Origin: CAZJRQ01 sp964548535
GTDB taxonomy: Bacteria; Bacillota; Clostridia; Oscillospirales; Ruminococcaceae
DNA: 64,000 nt
Reading direction: 5' to 3'
Assembly: GCA_964548535.1 (NCBI GenBank)
Contig: CAZJRQ010000002.1
Span: 79,343 to 143,342, forward strand
The position numbers and the translations under genes are program-made. Shown here one piece after another: positions 59,846-64,000 of this stretch. The notes under the pieces were generated by a model. That model searched no databases. It saw only the letters and a program-made list of their open reading frames with translations, and was not told the DNA's origin. How positions within the stretch are numbered: position 1 is the first letter of the stretch; each line of letters opens with the position of its first letter.

Positions 59846-59873
59846 AAAAGGCGACAATTATGTCGCCTTTTTT
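59846..59873. terminator. Terminator after the acetolactate synthase gene
   Basis: AAAAGGCGACA / TGTCGCCTTTT perfect stem with a 4-nt loop, immediately after the stop codon of the leftward ilvB-type gene. Confidence 0.9.
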
Positions 59874-59874
59874 G

Positions 59875-61560
59875 TTAGTTCAATTCAATTTCCATAATAG
59901 GTTCTAACACATCAGCACCAGCTGGAACCATTGGTAAAACGTTTATATCTTTATTTATTCTACATTCAACAAGACATGGTCGTCCGCATGATAATGCCTT
60001 TTCAAGCATTGGTTTAATATCAGATTTCTTTTCAATAAGCACAGCTTCAATTCCAAAAGCCTCTGCAAGCTTAGTAAGGTTAGCACCGCGATCAATGTCA
60101 GTCTGAGAAAATCTCTTGTCATAGAAAAGTCTTTGCCACTGACGAACCATTCCAAGAACGTTATTTTCAAAAACAAGCTCAATCACAGGAATGTTATGCT
60201 TGTTAAGTGATGAAAGCTCGTTGCAGTTCATGAAAAAGCTTCCGTCACCTGCAATATTTATAACAGGCTTATCAGGATTTCCGCACTTAGCACCGATTGA
60301 TGCTCCCAATCCATAACCCATAGTTCCAAGTCCGCCGCTTGAAGCGAAAGAACGTGGATTTTTAAAATTATAGTACTGAGCAGCCCACATCTGATGCTGT
60401 CCAACCTCGGTAGTAATAATAGCCTTGCCATTTGTAAGGCTGTCAAGTTCTTCGATAACATCCTGCGGAAGAACCTCGTCATCACTTTCAATAGGAACCA
60501 TTTTAAGAGCGTATTTTTTCTTCCAGTCTGCAATTTCAGCCATCCACTCAGAATGTTTTACAGCCGGAAGAATCTCATTGAGCTTAGCGATTACATACTT
60601 CAAATCACCAGTAATGTGATTATCAACTCGAACATTTTTCCCGATTTCAGCCGGGTCAATTTCGATGTGAATAATTTTAGTATTCTTTGCAAAAGTGTTA
60701 GGATTGCAAAGCACACGGTCAGAAAAACGAGAACCAAGTACAATCATTAGGTCACATTCACCAAGAGCCATTGCAGCAGTTTTTGTTCCGTGCATACCAA
60801 GCATTCCAATGTAGTGATCCTTTGTGTTGTCAAACGCACACTGTCCCATAAGTGAAAGTGCAACAGGAGCATCACATTTTTCTACTAATTCAGCCATTTC
60901 ATCAACAGCATCACAAGAAACAACTCCGCCACCAGCATAAATAAAAGGCTTTTCAGCATTAGCAATCAGCTTCGCCGCCTCTTCAATCTGCGAATTAACG
61001 TCCTCAGGATTGTGATTTATAATCTTTTTAGGTTCTTTTGATTCAAACTCAAATTTATTAGCAGTAACGTCCTTAGGAACATCAATAAGCACAGGACCTT
61101 TTCTGCCTTCGTTAGCAACATAAAAAGCTTCACGAATAGTATCAGCAAGGTCTGCAACATCCTTTACAATATAATTATGCTTCGTAATAGGCATAGTTAT
61201 ACCACAAATATCAACTTCTTGGAAACTGTCTAAGCCAAGAAGTGAAGTTGCAACGTTTCCAGTAATAGCCACCATAGGAATAGAATCCATATAAGCAGTA
61301 GCAATACCAGTAACAAGGTTAGTTGCACCAGGACCAGATGTAGCAATTACAACACCTGTTTTTCCAGTTGTACGAGAAAAACCGTCCGCAGCATGACAAG
61401 CAGCCTGCTCATGAGCAGTAATCACGTGCTTAATTTTATCAGCATACATATAAAGCGAGTCATAGATATTCAAAACAGATCCGCCTGGATATCCAAAGAC
61501 CGTATCAACACCTTGTTCAAGTAAACATTCTATAATTATATCTGCACCAGTAAGTAACAT
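59875..61560 (-). CDS. ilvB: Acetolactate synthase large subunit
   Basis: Condenses two pyruvates (or pyruvate and 2-oxobutyrate) in branched-chain amino acid synthesis with ThDP. The 561-residue protein has the catalytic Glu in TAHEQAACHAADGFSR (near residue 49). It also has PGATNLVTGIATAYMDSIP, the FAD-region motif GMLGMHGT, and the ThDP motif GDGSFFMNCNELSSLNKHNIPV (in outline: GDGSFFMN). The sequence fits anabolic AHAS rather than catabolic AlsS, because the FAD-domain signature is present. No ilvN or ilvC is adjacent, so the small subunit is elsewhere. GGAGGC precedes the ATG. No T-box leader was seen. Confidence 0.93.
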   Translation of the reverse strand: MLLTGADIIIECLLEQGVDTVFGYPGGSVLNIYDSLYMYADKIKHVITAHEQAACHAADGFSRTTGKTGVVIATSGPGATNLVTGIATAYMDSIPMVAITGNVATSLLGLDSFQEVDICGITMPITKHNYIVKDVADLADTIREAFYVANEGRKGPVLIDVPKDVTANKFEFESKEPKKIINHNPEDVNSQIEEAAKLIANAEKPFIYAGGGVVSCDAVDEMAELVEKCDAPVALSLMGQCAFDNTKDHYIGMLGMHGTKTAAMALGECDLMIVLGSRFSDRVLCNPNTFAKNTKIIHIEIDPAEIGKNVRVDNHITGDLKYVIAKLNEILPAVKHSEWMAEIADWKKKYALKMVPIESDDEVLPQDVIEELDSLTNGKAIITTEVGQHQMWAAQYYNFKNPRSFASSGGLGTMGYGLGASIGAKCGNPDKPVINIAGDGSFFMNCNELSSLNKHNIPVIELVFENNVLGMVRQWQRLFYDKRFSQTDIDRGANLTKLAEAFGIEAVLIEKKSDIKPMLEKALSCGRPCLVECRINKDINVLPMVPAGADVLEPIMEIELN

Positions 61561-61594
61561 TTTATGCCTCCGTTTTCAAATTCAATATCAATTA

Positions 61595-61623
61595 ATTATA
61601 CTATACTCCTACCAATTTGTCAA
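61595..61623 (-). promoter_or_regulatory. Consensus sigma-A promoter of ilvB
   Basis: Minus strand TTGACA (61618-61623), 17-bp spacer, TATAAT (61595-61600), 35 bp before the start codon. This leaves no room for a T-box or leader peptide. Confidence 0.8.
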
Positions 61624-61650
61624 CAATTAAAAGCCGAGTAAAAGCGTAGT

Positions 61651-62790
61651 TTAGTTTGAATCGTCAGAAGGAATTGTGTAAGTAATAGTGTTGCTTATTG
61701 GAATGGTTTCAAAGATAGTATATTTATCTTGTTCATCTGGGTAATTGAATACTTTTAGCAAGGTGATTTCATAAGTGCCTTCTTGTTTAAAGTTCTTTTT
61801 ATCCTGCAGAAAATCTGTTATTACATAATGACTTGCAGTAATTGTATAAGGCTCAATACTATTGTCATACGGCTTAATTACTTCTCCGTCAAGTTTAACT
61901 TCCCAGGCGATATCACCATATTTATCCATGTTTTCAGGACGTGTAAGTATATAATTTTCATCCATAGTAACTTCAACCTTTGGGAAAAACTTTTCAATCT
62001 CGCTTTCGGAGAAATCATCCAAGGTTTTAAATTCTATATTTTTGATTATATTAGAGTTTTTGTAGCTTTGGATAGATACTTTGTAAGTTGGAATATTTAT
62101 CTTGTCTCTAGTGTGTTTGCTTGAGACGCTTTTTATTTGTTGACTTATATCAAAATAATCCGCTTTTGAAATAGGATATTTGACTTTTTCATTGTTATCA
62201 TTTTCACATGAAATATAATAAAAGCACTTTTTGTACGTTCTAGCTTTACCACGATGGTATTTATTTATGCTTTTCTTTTGATAATAGTCAATTTCACATG
62301 AAATATTATAGTATTCATTTTTTATAGTTTCATTATTTTTAATATCTTTATTTGTTTCTAGAAGTAAGTTATAATTAGATATAAAAATAGGTTTGCTTTT
62401 TGAAGTCATATAATCAGGACAATATAATCCAGAAGATTGATATATTGATATTACCAATATAAATATACCAAAAGCAGTTACAAAGTTAGTACCTATGTCA
62501 CGTTTATATTTTTTGTGATTTGGGAATTCTTGTTTCATGAATTTGTAGTGTCTATGATTATTAATAGCACGATAAATTCGCCAAATTATTATTGCAGCAA
62601 AAAATAAAATTATAAATAATGAGTGTATGTTTATAATTATTAAATTTCGTCTGATTATATGTAATGAGTCCTCGCCAATATATGTTTTAGGCTGTAAAAT
62701 CTTAAATGAAATATTGGGTAACAGGCAGACTATAATTAAAATTACAATTACAATAATTTTTAAAAAAGCTTTATGAGATTGTTTCTTCAT
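61651..62790 (-). CDS. Hypothetical membrane protein, unknown family
   Basis: A 379-residue protein not recognised. Three membrane helices (about 10-28, 52-72, 103-122) lie in the N-terminal third, with a basic loop (about 75-100) between the last two. The rest (about 125-379) is a Tyr/Lys/Asn-rich, probably extracellular region with beta-strand character and two Cys near 125 and 172. Its coding region is visibly richer in A and T (Lys, Asn, Ile) than its neighbours, which may indicate recent acquisition. AGGG lies before the ATG. It is 27 bp downstream of the LysR gene on the same strand. Confidence 0.65.
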   Translation of the reverse strand: MKKQSHKAFLKIIVIVILIIVCLLPNISFKILQPKTYIGEDSLHIIRRNLIIINIHSLFIILFFAAIIIWRIYRAINNHRHYKFMKQEFPNHKKYKRDIGTNFVTAFGIFILVISIYQSSGLYCPDYMTSKSKPIFISNYNLLLETNKDIKNNETIKNEYYNISCEIDYYQKKSINKYHRGKARTYKKCFYYISCENDNNEKVKYPISKADYFDISQQIKSVSSKHTRDKINIPTYKVSIQSYKNSNIIKNIEFKTLDDFSESEIEKFFPKVEVTMDENYILTRPENMDKYGDIAWEVKLDGEVIKPYDNSIEPYTITASHYVITDFLQDKKNFKQEGTYEITLLKVFNYPDEQDKYTIFETIPISNTITYTIPSDDSN

Positions 62791-62817
62791 TTTTATTACC
62801 CTATTTTAAAAATTCGG

Positions 62818-63744
62818 TTACACAATAATATTCTTCCTAACATTCTCAAGTTCATCAAGAAAAACTTGGTCGGTATGAGAAAGTCTGTAATTATTTTGAT
62901 AAACAAGAAGGTCTTTGATAGTTTTTTGTACATCAGCACATGAACGCTGAACAAGTCCATATCTCTTTAAGATTGGCTTTGGAAGAGGCGAAACCCACAT
63001 AAAAGCATCCGCAACAGAGCTTAGAATATCAAATTGACTTCCACGCTCATAAACGTAAATATGACGCTTGTTTACATTGATTTGGCTGTTCTTCTTCTGG
63101 AAAGTTTCGGAAATATTCGGAACAGTATTGTCTCCGTGAAGTATCTGTATGTAATTTTTAAGCATGTCTTCAGTAATTTCAGGAGCTTTTGCCATAGGAT
63201 TATTTTCGCTCATAAGCAAAACGTAATCATAAGTCCAAATTTCCTGTGCCTTTAGATTTTTTTCCTCTAATATAGAAAGGAAAAATGCCTCGTAATTTAT
63301 TGGATAGCGTATAATTCCCATGTTATATTCGCACTCAACAACAGCGTTTATAGTGTTCATAGAGTTGGTTTCTTTAAATTTAATTTCCATACATTCTGTT
63401 TTGTCAACCTTGTTGATAAACTCAGTAAATGCATAAGAAATATAGCTTGCTCTAGGAATTAAAATTTCAAAGTCAACGCATGATTCGGGATCGTCTTTAT
63501 AAAGCGATTCCATTTTATCCATTTGAACAAGAATAGCCTTTGCGTACTGTAAAAATTCTTTGCCCTTTTCAGTCGCGATTACGCCCTTTGCCGAACGCTT
63601 GAAAATAGGAATACCTATCTCACGCTCCATTTCCTTGATTGCTTTTGACAAATTAGGTTGTCCCATGTATAAAGCCGCCGCTGCTTTGGTAATTGAACCT
63701 AGCCTTTCGACCTCAACTATGTAACGCAAGTGTGTTAAGTTCAT
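62818..63744 (-). CDS. LysR-family transcriptional regulator
   Basis: A 308-residue regulator. The N-terminal helix-turn-helix is typical (MNLTHLRYIVEVERLGSITKAAAALYMGQPNLSKAIKEME in outline: LRYIVEV, GSITKAA, QPNLSKAI). The C-terminal effector-binding domain spans about 90-300. AGAGAGGGA precedes the ATG. Downstream on the same strand lies the unknown membrane protein, and no divergent gene is visible before the right edge repeat. The effector is unknown. Confidence 0.9.
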   Translation of the reverse strand: MNLTHLRYIVEVERLGSITKAAAALYMGQPNLSKAIKEMEREIGIPIFKRSAKGVIATEKGKEFLQYAKAILVQMDKMESLYKDDPESCVDFEILIPRASYISYAFTEFINKVDKTECMEIKFKETNSMNTINAVVECEYNMGIIRYPINYEAFFLSILEEKNLKAQEIWTYDYVLLMSENNPMAKAPEITEDMLKNYIQILHGDNTVPNISETFQKKNSQINVNKRHIYVYERGSQFDILSSVADAFMWVSPLPKPILKRYGLVQRSCADVQKTIKDLLVYQNNYRLSHTDQVFLDELENVRKNIIV

Positions 63745-63807
63745 TGAAAATCCCTCTCTTATTGTTATATGTTATAATTAATATACAGAAATCATTGCAC
63801 ATATATA

Positions 63808-63835
63808 ATTATACATATAAAAGAAAGATTGTCAA
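63808..63835 (-). promoter_or_regulatory. Sigma-A promoter of the LysR-family gene
   Basis: Minus strand TTGACA (63830-63835), 16-bp spacer, TATAAT (63808-63813), about 64 bp before the start codon. The -35 box lies inside a hairpin at 63824-63851. Confidence 0.65.
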
Positions 63836-63852
63836 GAAATTAACAATCTTTT
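63824..63852. terminator. Hairpin overlapping the LysR promoter
   Basis: AAAGATTGT / ACAATCTTT stem with an 11-nt loop and T-rich tails on both strands. Read leftward it could end a gene beyond the right edge. Confidence 0.5.
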
Positions 63853-63910
63853 CGTCGATTTTTGACAATCTCAACAATATTTCCCCCTAATTTAGTGAAT
63901 TTTTGTTCTA

Positions 63911-64000
63911 GGTCCTAGCGCGGACGGCGCGATGCCCTCGCGAATAGTTTACTGGTGATTGTGGTGTTATGTTGCTCGGGGTCCTAGCGCGGACGGCGCG
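63911..64000. repeat. GC-rich repeat pair at the right edge
   Basis: GGTCCTAGCGCGGACGGCGC followed by G occurs at 63911-63931 and again at 63980-64000, a 69-bp period. The first copy continues into CGCGATGCCCTCGCG, with a 5-bp CGCGA/TCGCG stem. Its GC content is far above the surrounding DNA. The window stops inside the second copy, so a longer array is possible. No open frame was recognised here. Confidence 0.6.

Noticed and set aside
61561..61650. A T-box or leader peptide before ilvB
   Set aside because: The promoter lies 35 bp from the start codon, leaving no space for either.
1..64000. Genome-wide reassignment of TAG to an amino acid
   Set aside because: pssA, pulA, gpr and nusG all end in TAG at the expected protein end, so TAG works as a stop in this genome.

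Overview
The window is 64 kb of low-GC DNA from an endospore-forming member of the Clostridia. Spo0A, SpoIVB and the germination protease Gpr are all present, and there is no outer-membrane machinery. The gene set (type I pullulanase, GH13 amylase, [FeFe]-hydrogenase, rubrerythrin, a type IV pilus cluster without a secretin) suggests an anaerobic, starch-using gut or rumen bacterium of the Ruminococcaceae/Oscillospiraceae type. That taxonomic placement is inference. Most genes have clear AGGAGG-like ribosome sites, and many have close-to-consensus sigma-A promoters with 17-bp spacers. No tRNA, rRNA, CRISPR array, prophage or insertion sequence was recognised.

Layout. 0-9.4 kb: L-asparaginase, a MarR regulator, purB, an amber-interrupted zinc-ribbon gene, a DUF2085 protein, metY, an M15 peptidase, a GH13 amylase and a hydrogenase. 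9.5-15.4 kb: an envelope-lipid run (MraY-like transferase, flippase-like protein, pssA, psd) followed by pullulanase. 15.4-17 kb: rpsT and gpr in the divergent arrangement common in Firmicutes. 17-24.4 kb: an orphan sugar-binding lipoprotein, a P-type ATPase behind a manganese (yybP-ykoY) riboswitch, two small genes, and rplJ-rplL with an L10 leader and attenuator. 24.5-28.8 kb: a sigma factor fused to a membrane-anchored domain but broken by an amber codon, then spo0A and spoIVB. 29-34 kb: a membrane protein, rubrerythrin, recG, a LUD protein and a membrane protein. 34.2-45.7 kb: the type IV pilus cluster (pilC, a pilM-pilN fusion, pilO, a very large PilX-like protein, two prepilins, prepilin peptidase, pilB, pilT). 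45.7-50.5 kb: an EamA transporter, DUF3783 and VanZ proteins, then rpmG-secE-nusG-rplK-rplA. 50.6-64 kb: an ECF sigma factor with its membrane partner, an SH3-like protein, a YgjP-like metallopeptidase, a secreted CHAP protein, a two-component system, hemolysin III, an AI-2E family protein, acetolactate synthase, an unknown membrane protein and a LysR regulator. A GC-rich repeat lies at the right edge.

The most notable signals are these. The P-type ATPase has a complete Mn-riboswitch with mutually exclusive helices. Spo0A carries Glu at the position of its phosphoacceptor Asp56. Two otherwise intact genes are interrupted by in-frame TAG codons. One sigma factor appears to be fused to its own transmembrane and extracellular domain. 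The pilus cluster has a PilM-PilN fusion and a 766-residue PilX-like component but no ordinary major pilin. The usual rplKAJL ribosomal block is split into two loci about 25 kb apart.
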